From Candidatus Woesearchaeota archaeon (GTDB lineage: Archaea > Nanobdellota > Nanobdellia > Woesearchaeales > SKGA01), in NCBI GenBank assembly GCA_007117735.1, contig SKGA01000009.1, positions 1-32,784 of the forward strand: a stretch of 32,784 bases of DNA, given 5' to 3'. Under the pieces are notes generated by a model. That model had not been told where the DNA came from. It was given only the letters and a program-made list of their open reading frames with translations, and searched no databases. The position numbers and the translations under genes were made by a program. Below, piece after piece: positions 8,690-16,151 of this stretch (within the stretch, counting starts at the first letter, position 1; the number at the start of each line of letters is the position of its first letter).

Positions 8690-9008
8690 TAACATGGGTC
8701 CCACTCGAGCATGTACGGAGTACTGTTGTGATGAAATGTGGACACGGTTATGTACACCAGCCCGACACGAGAGTAACTCAAGTTGAGCACACGACGGCAT
8801 CGTAAGAATTTTTCTGCATTCTTGCGAATTTGGTCAAGCAATGACCTTGGGAGTTAGTGTATCGGGCGACAATCCCTTTACAATCAAATATATCACGCAA
8901 TACAAAATTATTGCAAGTGATGCCTAGAAGCGCATCATTTCACGATTACTTTCCTGTTATCAGAGACCGCTACTCGTGCTAGAGCGACCTACTTCTAGGC
9001 CCTATGAG
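8690..9008 (+). ncRNA. Structured RNA candidate of ~315 nt: free ncRNA (divergent RNase P-like possible) or dnaG leader
   Basis: Non-coding 396-bp gap, ~45% GC by hand count. Helices by eye: CATGGGTCC (8693-8701) with GGCCCTATG (8998-9006); GCCCGACAC (8760-8768) with GTGTATCGGGC (8857-8867); CGTAAGAAT/ATTCTTGCG (8801-8826); ATCACGCAATA/TATTGCAAGTGAT (8892-8921); GCCTAGAAG/CTTCTAGGC (8922-8930 with 8992-9000). Confidence 0.65.
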
Positions 9009-9018
9009 GTAAAATAAA

Positions 9019-10278
9019 ATGGCAAAAATTGCTCAAGTATCATCTAAATACATTATTCATGCCACCATCCAAATCGATGGTGTGGTAGATCGGCCTGACG
9101 TTATTGGTGCAATCTTCGGTCAAACCGAAGGTTTGCTTGGCGAAGACTTAGAACTTCGCGAATTACAAAAATCTGGTCGGATTGGTAGAATTGAAGTTGA
9201 CAGCGAGACGAAAGGTGGTAAGACTAAAGGTCAAATTACTATTCCTAGTAGTCTTGATAAGGCCGAGACTGCTATTATTGGTGCTGCTCTTGAAGTTATC
9301 CAACGAATCGGTCCTTGTAATGCGAAAATTGAAGTAAACAATATCGAGGATATTCGTATTTCTAAACGAAAACAAGTTATTGATCGTGCGAAACAATTAC
9401 TCAAAAACCTTGTCGATGGCGTTATGCCTGATAGTCAAGAGTTAAGTGATGAAGTTGCTCATAGCGTTCGAATGATGGAAGTTATCAGTTATGGTAAAGA
9501 TAAATTAGCTGCAGGTCCTATGGTTGACGAGAGTGATGAAATCATTGTTGTTGAAGGTCGAGCGGATGTATTAACCTTACTAAAATATGGTTTTAAAAAT
9601 GCTATCGCTGTTGGAGGTACAGGTATTCCTCAAACTGTTGCTGATTTATGCCGTAAGAAAACAACCACTGTTTTTGTTGATGGTGATCGTGGTGGAGACT
9701 TAATTGTTAAAGAGTTAATGGGTACTACTGAGATTGATTTTGTCACTAAAGCTCCTGATGGGAAAGAAGTTGAAGAATTAACTAAGAAGGAAATTCATAA
9801 AGCGCTTCGAGCAAAAGTGAGTATTGAACAAGTTCATCTTGAAGAGTCTGATGGAAGTAAATCTTCTCATAAGTCTCATAACAACAAACGTTCATCTTCT
9901 CGAGATTCAAACAGTAATCGATCTTCTAATAGTCGATCTTCTTCACCTTCTCGATCTTCAAAACCTGCGCCTTCTCGCTCGTTAAATGATGAAGATAAAA
10001 AAACGTTTAATCAAATGTTAGAGGACTTAATTGGTACTCGTGGTGCTTACTTACTTGATCGAGAAAAAAACATTCTTGGTAAAATTCCTGTAAGTGAATT
10101 AATTCCTACTATTAAGAGTTTGAACAATGCAGTGTTTGCTGTGGTCTTTGACGGTACTGTTGATGAAGATTTATTGGCTAGTGCTGAGAAGAGTAATGTT
10201 CATTTTGTTATTGGTATGGGTAGCGAAGTAAAAGCTTCTGGCCGAACGAAAATTCTTACACCTGAAGATTTTAAATAA
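9019..10278 (+). CDS. dnaG: Archaeal DnaG-like primase / exosome-associated Toprim protein
   Basis: [30 protein letters not shown] Toprim motif, [16 protein letters not shown]; preceded by GAGGT (9006-9010). Confidence 0.94.
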   Translation: MAKIAQVSSKYIIHATIQIDGVVDRPDVIGAIFGQTEGLLGEDLELRELQKSGRIGRIEVDSETKGGKTKGQITIPSSLDKAETAIIGAALEVIQRIGPCNAKIEVNNIEDIRISKRKQVIDRAKQLLKNLVDGVMPDSQELSDEVAHSVRMMEVISYGKDKLAAGPMVDESDEIIVVEGRADVLTLLKYGFKNAIAVGGTGIPQTVADLCRKKTTTVFVDGDRGGDLIVKELMGTTEIDFVTKAPDGKEVEELTKKEIHKALRAKVSIEQVHLEESDGSKSSHKSHNNKRSSSRDSNSNRSSNSRSSSPSRSSKPAPSRSLNDEDKKTFNQMLEDLIGTRGAYLLDREKNILGKIPVSELIPTIKSLNNAVFAVVFDGTVDEDLLASAEKSNVHFVIGMGSEVKASGRTKILTPEDFK

Positions 10279-10303
10279 ATCTTCTTTTCTTTTTTTTTCT
10301 TAA

Positions 10304-11047
10304 CTATTGTTCTCCAAGAAATTTCTTAATAAGTTTTGATTCTTTTAATTCTTGAGGTAATGTTGATTGTGTGAATTTAACTATTCCATATGCCATTGCT
10401 AGCCCTGCTACAATATAAAAAAACGTTTCACTTTCTTTGCTAAAACCATCTCCTCCTTGATCGAGAGGTATTTCATCAGGAAATGCGCTCACTACCTTTC
10501 CAAAAAGTCCGGAAACAAAAGCTATCATGCCTGCGGTTTTAGCCTTTTGGCTATTGTGTAGTTGTGTGTGAAGTTGACTAAACAAGGATAGTAGCGTGTT
10601 TGAGTGTTTCATACATATTGCAAGTTGTTGTTGTACTTGTTGAAATAGTCTCATTGAAGGAATCTGTAGAAATAACTTTTCTTTCCTAATTCTTTCTTCG
10701 CATGCATCAAAATATTTCGCTAAGTTCAGTAATATGGTGTCGATAAGTGTATATGTTTCTTGACCTACTATGGAATGTTCACTAACTGCTTTTTTAAATT
10801 CCGACGATTGTTCTTCTGTTATATATGATTTTTTTATTTGTTTTAAAAGGTTGTCTTCTTTTCTTGTTAATTCTTGTAATTTTCTTTTTTGAGAAGGAGT
10901 AATATCTTTATGGTAACGCGTGTAGGTCTGTTCGATTTCAACAAAAATTTTTTCTCTTTTTTTCTCAATTTCTAATAATTCTGGCAGTTTTCTCTTTAAT
11001 ATTTTATAGAACTTCTTTGCTTGACTTGTTGATCCAAAAATTCCCAT
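10304..11047 (-). CDS. Hypothetical charged helical protein with C-terminal TM segment
   Basis: Intact 247-codon ORF; TATA-like ATTTAAATAA upstream; FFYIVAGLAMAYGIVKF near the C-terminus. Confidence 0.7.
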   Translation of the reverse strand: MGIFGSTSQAKKFYKILKRKLPELLEIEKKREKIFVEIEQTYTRYHKDITPSQKRKLQELTRKEDNLLKQIKKSYITEEQSSEFKKAVSEHSIVGQETYTLIDTILLNLAKYFDACEERIRKEKLFLQIPSMRLFQQVQQQLAICMKHSNTLLSLFSQLHTQLHNSQKAKTAGMIAFVSGLFGKVVSAFPDEIPLDQGGDGFSKESETFFYIVAGLAMAYGIVKFTQSTLPQELKESKLIKKFLGEQ

Positions 11048-11072
11048 GCTGTTGTAATGATAAAAAGTTTAT

Positions 11073-12629
11073 TTAAATCTTTCCAAACGAATCAAGAGTT
11101 TGTTGTCCTTGTTCAACTCCTTCTTCATAGGGCGCATCTACTTGTTCTTTAAGCTTTTTTGCAAGCGCAACGCCAACAAGATCGGTCAAGGTTTGACTTG
11201 GTACTTGGACAATATCTTGGACGGTTCGTAAATTATTTTTGAAAAGAGTTCGTGCTCGTGCACGTCCTACTTGTTTAAATTGAAGGAGTGGAAGAAGTTC
11301 TTCTTTAACTCCCTGTTTTACTCGTGTTTGTAACTTACTTAACGGTGTTCGTAGACCATGTCGCTTAGTGAGTCGTGCAAGCTCACTTGCGCCGTGCAAC
11401 AACCATACTGCTCGTTGGGTTTTTGCATGTAATTCTCCTGGCCGAACATTAAATCGTTCAAGAATGGTTTCTTCATCAACTTCATTCACCCAGGCAAGAA
11501 AAAGTTGTGTTGTTCGAACAGTATCAAAATAATCATCTTGAGAAACTTGATAAAATTGGTGTTCATCAATGACAAGTTCTTGTTCTTCTAAAAATGCATG
11601 CACTTCTTCTTGTGCTTGCATTGGTGTTCGTGTTAATGGTCTCATTTCAAGAGTACAGCAGAGTAAGTGAAGAAATTGTGGAGTTGTTTCTGCCTGATCA
11701 ATTCCTTCTAATAATTGGTGTGCGGTTTGAGGATCAAGATATAATTCGCTCACTCGCTTACCTAGTGCAGTTGCTTTCAAAGGAGTATCCAGCGCTTTAC
11801 TTAACAAACTAGACGCGCTAAAAAATCCTCCTGTTTCTTTCTGTTCTTCTGTTGATTCTAACATCTCCCATTCTTGTAGGAGTGCAATCATTTTTTCAAG
11901 GATAAAGTGTACTTTTGTTGTATCTCCAAATTGATGAGCGTAGAATGTCGAGTCAAAAAAATCAAACAATTTTTGTTTTCCTTTAATTAATTCACTTGCA
12001 ATTAAACTCAAGACGTAGGTTCGAAGGACGGGTTCGACTGCCAGTTTTGAATAAATTTCTTCAACGTCTCCTCGTAAGTATTGTTCTTCTAATCGATCAG
12101 CTTCTCCTTGTTCTTTTGCAAGAACAATTGCTTGCCCGTGTGTTTCTTGACCTGGACGTCCTGCTCTTCCTGCCATTTGTTCATATTCTAAGACCGCAAT
12201 AGGGCTCATTCCTCGTTGTCCAAATCGTTTTAAGTCGCGAATAATAACTCGATATGCGGGAAGGTCAAGTCCTGCCGCTAAGGTTGGGGTTGAGCAAATC
12301 GTGTGAATAACTCCTTGTCGAAATGCTTCTTCGATAAGTCCTCGTTGTTTTGAAGTTAATCCTGAATGGTGAAATGCAACTCCTGTTTCTAAGCAGAGTG
12401 CTAATCGTTTACATTGTTTTGTTGGATGTGCAAGAACGCTAAGAACTTGTTGACTGAGCTGATGATAGGTTTGTGTTTTTCTTCCTTCTACTTTAGAAAG
12501 TTTTTCTGCTTGGCTTTCTGCGGCTCGTTTACTTGAACAAAAAACAAGTGTTTGTCGATCTTGTCGTTTCGTATCGAGAATGATGCTTGCTACAGGATCT
12601 TTATGTGCTGGCAGCTTAAGATTTTTCAT
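11073..12629 (-). CDS. Hel308-type helicase lacking RecA1 (RecA2, winged helix, ratchet and HhH domains present)
   Basis: TLVFCSSKRAAESQAEKL, AFHHSGL, CSTPTLAAGLDLPA, EYEQMAGRAGRPG, EIYSKLAVEPVLRTYVLSLIASEL, VKQGVKEELLPLLQFKQVGRARARTLFKNNLRTVQDIV; no Walker A or DEAH motif in the ORF. Confidence 0.88.
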   Translation of the reverse strand: MKNLKLPAHKDPVASIILDTKRQDRQTLVFCSSKRAAESQAEKLSKVEGRKTQTYHQLSQQVLSVLAHPTKQCKRLALCLETGVAFHHSGLTSKQRGLIEEAFRQGVIHTICSTPTLAAGLDLPAYRVIIRDLKRFGQRGMSPIAVLEYEQMAGRAGRPGQETHGQAIVLAKEQGEADRLEEQYLRGDVEEIYSKLAVEPVLRTYVLSLIASELIKGKQKLFDFFDSTFYAHQFGDTTKVHFILEKMIALLQEWEMLESTEEQKETGGFFSASSLLSKALDTPLKATALGKRVSELYLDPQTAHQLLEGIDQAETTPQFLHLLCCTLEMRPLTRTPMQAQEEVHAFLEEQELVIDEHQFYQVSQDDYFDTVRTTQLFLAWVNEVDEETILERFNVRPGELHAKTQRAVWLLHGASELARLTKRHGLRTPLSKLQTRVKQGVKEELLPLLQFKQVGRARARTLFKNNLRTVQDIVQVPSQTLTDLVGVALAKKLKEQVDAPYEEGVEQGQQTLDSFGKI

Positions 12630-12654
12630 CTTTCTTCATAAATGTCTTCTGCTT

Positions 12655-12666
12655 CTTATATCTTTT
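12655..12666 (-). promoter_or_regulatory. TATA box for the truncated Hel308 gene
   Basis: Reverse strand reads AAAAGATATAAG, ~30 bp upstream of the ATG at 12629. Confidence 0.5.
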
Positions 12667-12706
12667 GTCTTCGTGTCTTGTGAAGAATTTTTTCCCTAAA
12701 TAAAAG

Positions 12707-12780
12707 TGAGCCCGCGGGGATTTGAACCCCGGACCACACGATTATCAGTCGTGCACTCTACCAGGCTAAGCTACGGGCTC
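12707..12780 (-). tRNA. tRNA-Ile(GAT)
   Basis: Reverse strand GAGCCCGTAGCTTAGCCTGGTAGAGTGCACGACTGATAATCGTGTGGTCCGGGGTTCAAATCCCCGCGGGCTCA; 7-bp acceptor stem, anticodon loop CTGATAA. Confidence 0.95.
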
Positions 12781-12790
12781 AGAAAAATGG

Positions 12791-12862
12791 CGCCTCTGAC
12801 CAGGATCGAACTGGTGACCTGTCGGTTAACAGCCGACCGCTCCACCGCTAAGCTACAGAGGC
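12791..12862 (-). tRNA. tRNA-Asn(GTT)
   Basis: Reverse strand GCCTCTGTAGCTTAGCGGTGGAGCGGTCGGCTGTTAACCGACAGGTCACCAGTTCGATCCTGGTCAGAGGCG followed by CCA; anticodon loop CTGTTAA. Confidence 0.95.
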
Positions 12863-13039
12863 ATTAAAAAGTTGTTTACATTTTCTGTAAGCACGTCTAA
12901 GAATTGAGAATTGCTTTATAAACTTAACGAATGCTTTTATTTTTACTCCTCTTTTTTCGTTACAAAAACGTTTTTTTTGGGAAAGATTTATATATTATTT
13001 CCCTTCTTATTCCTTTATCAAGTTAAATGTGGTGTTTTT

Positions 13040-13273
13040 ATGGCTGAGGATATTTCAAAAAAAACAATTGTTGTATTGGTTATTCTTACAGTTATAATTT
13101 CAACATTGGGCACATTAACTGTTCTTGATACCATTGATCGCTCGCAGGTGTCTTCTGTACCTATTTCTGAGACGTCTCAATCAACTCAAGGGCAAGTTAT
13201 TTTAAATATTGTTGAGTCTCCAACGCCTATTACTGGCCAAGTGGTGCTTAACTTGCGTGACGATGTAAATTAG
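13040..13273 (+). CDS. Small membrane-anchored surface protein (77 aa)
   Basis: MAEDISKKTIVVLVILTVIISTLGTLTVLD TM; internal repeat TQGQVILN / ITGQVVLN. Start moved inward from 12911, since the upstream part spans a TATA box. Confidence 0.65.
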   Translation: MAEDISKKTIVVLVILTVIISTLGTLTVLDTIDRSQVSSVPISETSQSTQGQVILNIVESPTPITGQVVLNLRDDVN

Positions 13274-13284
13274 TCTGGTGTAAA

Positions 13285-13914
13285 ATGGATTTATCAAATA
13301 AAACGTTAGGTTTACTTTTAGTGGCTGCGATTGTTATTTCAATTGGTGGTACTATTATTAGTTTAAATAAATTAGATGCGGTTTCAACAACTGGATATGC
13401 TGTTCAGTCAGGTACAGTAACTTTAAATGTTCCTGAAGCTCTTTCTATTGTATTAACAAATGCTTCTATTGATTTTGGTGATTGTATGATTAATACTACG
13501 AGGGGTTTTAACTTTGTAGATAGTTCTCTTGATGTGACTGGAGCGAATAATGCTGAGTGCGATGGTACTCTTGATTTCCCTGATTCTATTGTTGTTCGGA
13601 ATGATGGTAACGTGAATGCTAATGTTTCTGTTCGATCAGACATTAATGGTACTGAGTTTTTCAACGAGCAAAACAGTTGGATTGCTTATCGAGCTGGTGA
13701 ACCTGCTCTTAATTTTGGTTGTGCAAATGACTTAGCAGATACGTTTACTAATTTTACTGTGGTTGGACCTGATGAGAATTATCCTTTTTGCGGTAATTTG
13801 ACGACTAGTGTTCACGGCGGTACTGATGCTGAGTTGTTCATTCAAGCATATATTAATGCTGCAGCTACTGCTGGTGGTGTAATGACACTTACCTTTGAAG
13901 CTGAAGTAAATTAA
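13285..13914 (+). CDS. Secreted/anchored beta-rich surface protein, TGYAV family
   Basis: N-terminal TM, then TTGYAVQSGTVTLNVPEALSIVLTNASIDFGDC; many N-x-S/T sequons; paralogous to 15500-16090. Confidence 0.75.
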   Translation: MDLSNKTLGLLLVAAIVISIGGTIISLNKLDAVSTTGYAVQSGTVTLNVPEALSIVLTNASIDFGDCMINTTRGFNFVDSSLDVTGANNAECDGTLDFPDSIVVRNDGNVNANVSVRSDINGTEFFNEQNSWIAYRAGEPALNFGCANDLADTFTNFTVVGPDENYPFCGNLTTSVHGGTDAELFIQAYINAAATAGGVMTLTFEAEVN

Positions 13915-13928
13915 GTTGAGGTTATATC

Positions 13929-15101
13929 ATGTCCTCTTTTAAGCTGATAGCTCTTATCAGTATATTTTTTCTTTTTTCTCTTTCTTTTGTTCAAGCAATA
14001 GGTATTAGTCCTCCTCGTGTGACTGAGGATTTTGTGAGTGGTGAGTCGCTTACGGTTCCTTTTCAAATTATTAATCGAGCTCATCCTACGTATGTAAAAA
14101 TGGATGCTTTTGGCTCTCCTCTTGCAGAGTTTGTAACTTTTTCGCAGGATTCTTTTTCTATGCCGCAAGGTGTTGTTTCTGTTGATGTTTCTGTTGATTT
14201 TCCTGAGTTTTCTGAATTAGTTGATTCGTTTGGTCGACAAATTATTAGAATTAGAGCTTCAGAATCTCCTGATACTGTTGATGGTTCTTTTGCTGCAGTT
14301 ACTAGTGTTGTTGGTTGGTTAGTAATTGAAGTTCCTGTTCCCGGAGAATTTGCAGAAATTGTTGAGATTTCCGATCCTACTGTTTTAGAGGGGGAAGATG
14401 TTTTGGTTGATATTCTTCTTCGTAATAGAGGTACTCAACCGCTCTCGAATAAACAATTAGATATTCAAGTACTTGATGTTCTTAATCAACCCGTATACCA
14501 AACTACTGTTTCTTCTATTGCTGTTCCTCTTGATGATTCTACTCTTATTCAAGTTGCACTTCCTTCAAGCTCTTTTGATCCTGGTAAATACACGTTTGAA
14601 GTTTTATTCAACTATTCTGATGAGATGCAGCCTTTAGTTTCTTCTCGTTCTTTTTTTGTTGGAGCGACTGATATTCAATTAATCAATTATACTCAAACCT
14701 TAGAAGAGGGTAGTATCAATCGTGTTCGTTTCCATTTACAAAGTTTATGGGGTTCTCCTCTTCGTTCAGTTAGACCTCAACTTCTTTCTTTTTCCGGTGA
14801 ACAGTCTTTACCTGTTCTTGATTTTGATCCATTCCAATTACAAGTTCTTGAGGCTTTTATTGAAGTTCCTTCTCTTGAGTCTTTGGATAGCGATACGTTT
14901 GATTCGATGTTGCGTTTAGAGTTTCCTGTTGATGCAACTACTGATACCACAAAAGAGTTTCCAGTTACTTTTCTAATCGCTCCTCAAGAAGATGATGTGT
15001 TAATTAGTTTTAATTGGTACTTTGTAGCAGTCATTCTTATTGTTGCAATTAGCGGTATTGTTTTCTTTGTTATTCGTCGGTGGAATCATGAAAAGAGATA
15101 G
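13929..15101 (+). CDS. Secreted Ig-like protein with C-terminal TM (DUF916/CARDB-like architecture)
   Basis: Signal peptide, GISPPRVTEDFVSGESLTVPFQIINRAHPTYVKMDAFG, C-terminal FNWYFVAVILIVAISGIVFFVIRRW. Confidence 0.7.
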   Translation: MSSFKLIALISIFFLFSLSFVQAIGISPPRVTEDFVSGESLTVPFQIINRAHPTYVKMDAFGSPLAEFVTFSQDSFSMPQGVVSVDVSVDFPEFSELVDSFGRQIIRIRASESPDTVDGSFAAVTSVVGWLVIEVPVPGEFAEIVEISDPTVLEGEDVLVDILLRNRGTQPLSNKQLDIQVLDVLNQPVYQTTVSSIAVPLDDSTLIQVALPSSSFDPGKYTFEVLFNYSDEMQPLVSSRSFFVGATDIQLINYTQTLEEGSINRVRFHLQSLWGSPLRSVRPQLLSFSGEQSLPVLDFDPFQLQVLEAFIEVPSLESLDSDTFDSMLRLEFPVDATTDTTKEFPVTFLIAPQEDDVLISFNWYFVAVILIVAISGIVFFVIRRWNHEKR

Positions 15102-15507
15102 TCTTCTTCTCCTCGTTGTTGTTTCATTTGTTGCAATTATTTCAACAATTGTTGCATATGTTCTTTTTTCTCCTTCTTCTCCTGAGCATGTTTCTATAGA
15201 GTATACTTTTAGCGTCCAGTCCGAGATTGGTTTTGTTCTTGATTCTGATGCACTTCATTTTGGAGGAGGTCCTCCTGGTGCTCGTTTACAACGAGGATTA
15301 AATATTTCTTCAACACGAGATGCGAGAGTTGTTCTTTCGTGGGATGGTCCTGGTGATATTGTTGTTTCCAAGAATAATTTTCTTATTCAAGCAGATACGC
15401 AAGAATACGTTTTATTTTTTTTAACTGTTCCTTCCGATTTAGAGAATGGTTTTTATGAAGGTTCAATTTTTGTAACGTTGTATGAGGGTGATGATTTAAA
15501 TGAGTAA
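15088..15507 (+). CDS. Small membrane-anchored surface protein
   Basis: MKRDSLLLLVVVSFVAIISTIVAYVLF TM and beta-rich ectodomain; overlaps the preceding stop by 14 nt. Confidence 0.7.
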   Translation: MKRDSLLLLVVVSFVAIISTIVAYVLFSPSSPEHVSIEYTFSVQSEIGFVLDSDALHFGGGPPGARLQRGLNISSTRDARVVLSWDGPGDIVVSKNNFLIQADTQEYVLFFLTVPSDLENGFYEGSIFVTLYEGDDLNE

Positions 15508-16090
15508 ATTATTTATTTTTTGGTTAACTTGTTTTTTGCTTGTTGTTAGTATTGTTAGTCCTTTACTTCTCACTTCTTATTCATTTTCTCCAACTGGTTT
15601 TGCTGTAGAACAAACTGCTATTGTTACTCTAGGCGTTCAAGAACAATTAGTCATTGTATTAACTAATGACACGCTTAATTTTGGAAGTTGTGCGATTAAT
15701 CAAACACAAGGATTTTCTTTTTTTGATTCTTCTTTAAACAATTCTCAAGTTGATAATTCTCTTTGTGTTGGTGGCTCTTTTCCAAATTCTTTTGCATTAA
15801 GAAATATAGGTAATGTTGTTGCGAATGTTTCTGTCGAGTTCGGGACTACTGGTCAAGATTTTTTTAACAATACTGATTCGTGGATAGCTTTCGGATTGAT
15901 GGCTGATGGGTGTGAGGGTTATTTTCCTAGCACTTTCACTCAGGTTGATCAATTAGAGTTTATTGTTTGCGATCAATTACCTATTGGTGTTGCTCAAGAT
16001 CTTCTTGTTCATTTACAAGTATTTGTTAATGCTTCTTCTCGAGGTGGTGGCGTCTTACCTATTCAGTTTATTGCAAGTCCTGCCGATTGA
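15500..16090 (+). CDS. Secreted/anchored surface protein, TGFAV paralog
   Basis: PTGFAVEQTAIVTLGVQEQLVIVLTNDTLNFGSCAINQTQGFSFFDSSL aligns with the 13285 ORF; overlaps the preceding ORF by 8 nt. Confidence 0.75.
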   Translation: MSKLFIFWLTCFLLVVSIVSPLLLTSYSFSPTGFAVEQTAIVTLGVQEQLVIVLTNDTLNFGSCAINQTQGFSFFDSSLNNSQVDNSLCVGGSFPNSFALRNIGNVVANVSVEFGTTGQDFFNNTDSWIAFGLMADGCEGYFPSTFTQVDQLEFIVCDQLPIGVAQDLLVHLQVFVNASSRGGGVLPIQFIASPAD

Positions 16091-16151
16091 TAGTTTTTCT
16101 TAATTTTTTATACTAAAGTTTTATATATTTCTATATTTCTTTCTTCGTTGT

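Noticed and set aside
8690-9008. SRP RNA as identity of the structured RNA
   Set aside because: No helix-8 motif (AGGUC...GGAAG...AGCAGCC) could be found by eye.
8690-9008. Firm RNase P RNA call
   Set aside because: Some 3' and S-domain resemblance, but no GGAAAGUCC-like P4 strand; left as an open alternative.
12911-13039. N-terminal extension of the 12911 ORF
   Set aside because: It spans an AT-rich promoter region with a TATA box (ttatatatt near 12987); the 13040 start gives a sensible TM protein.
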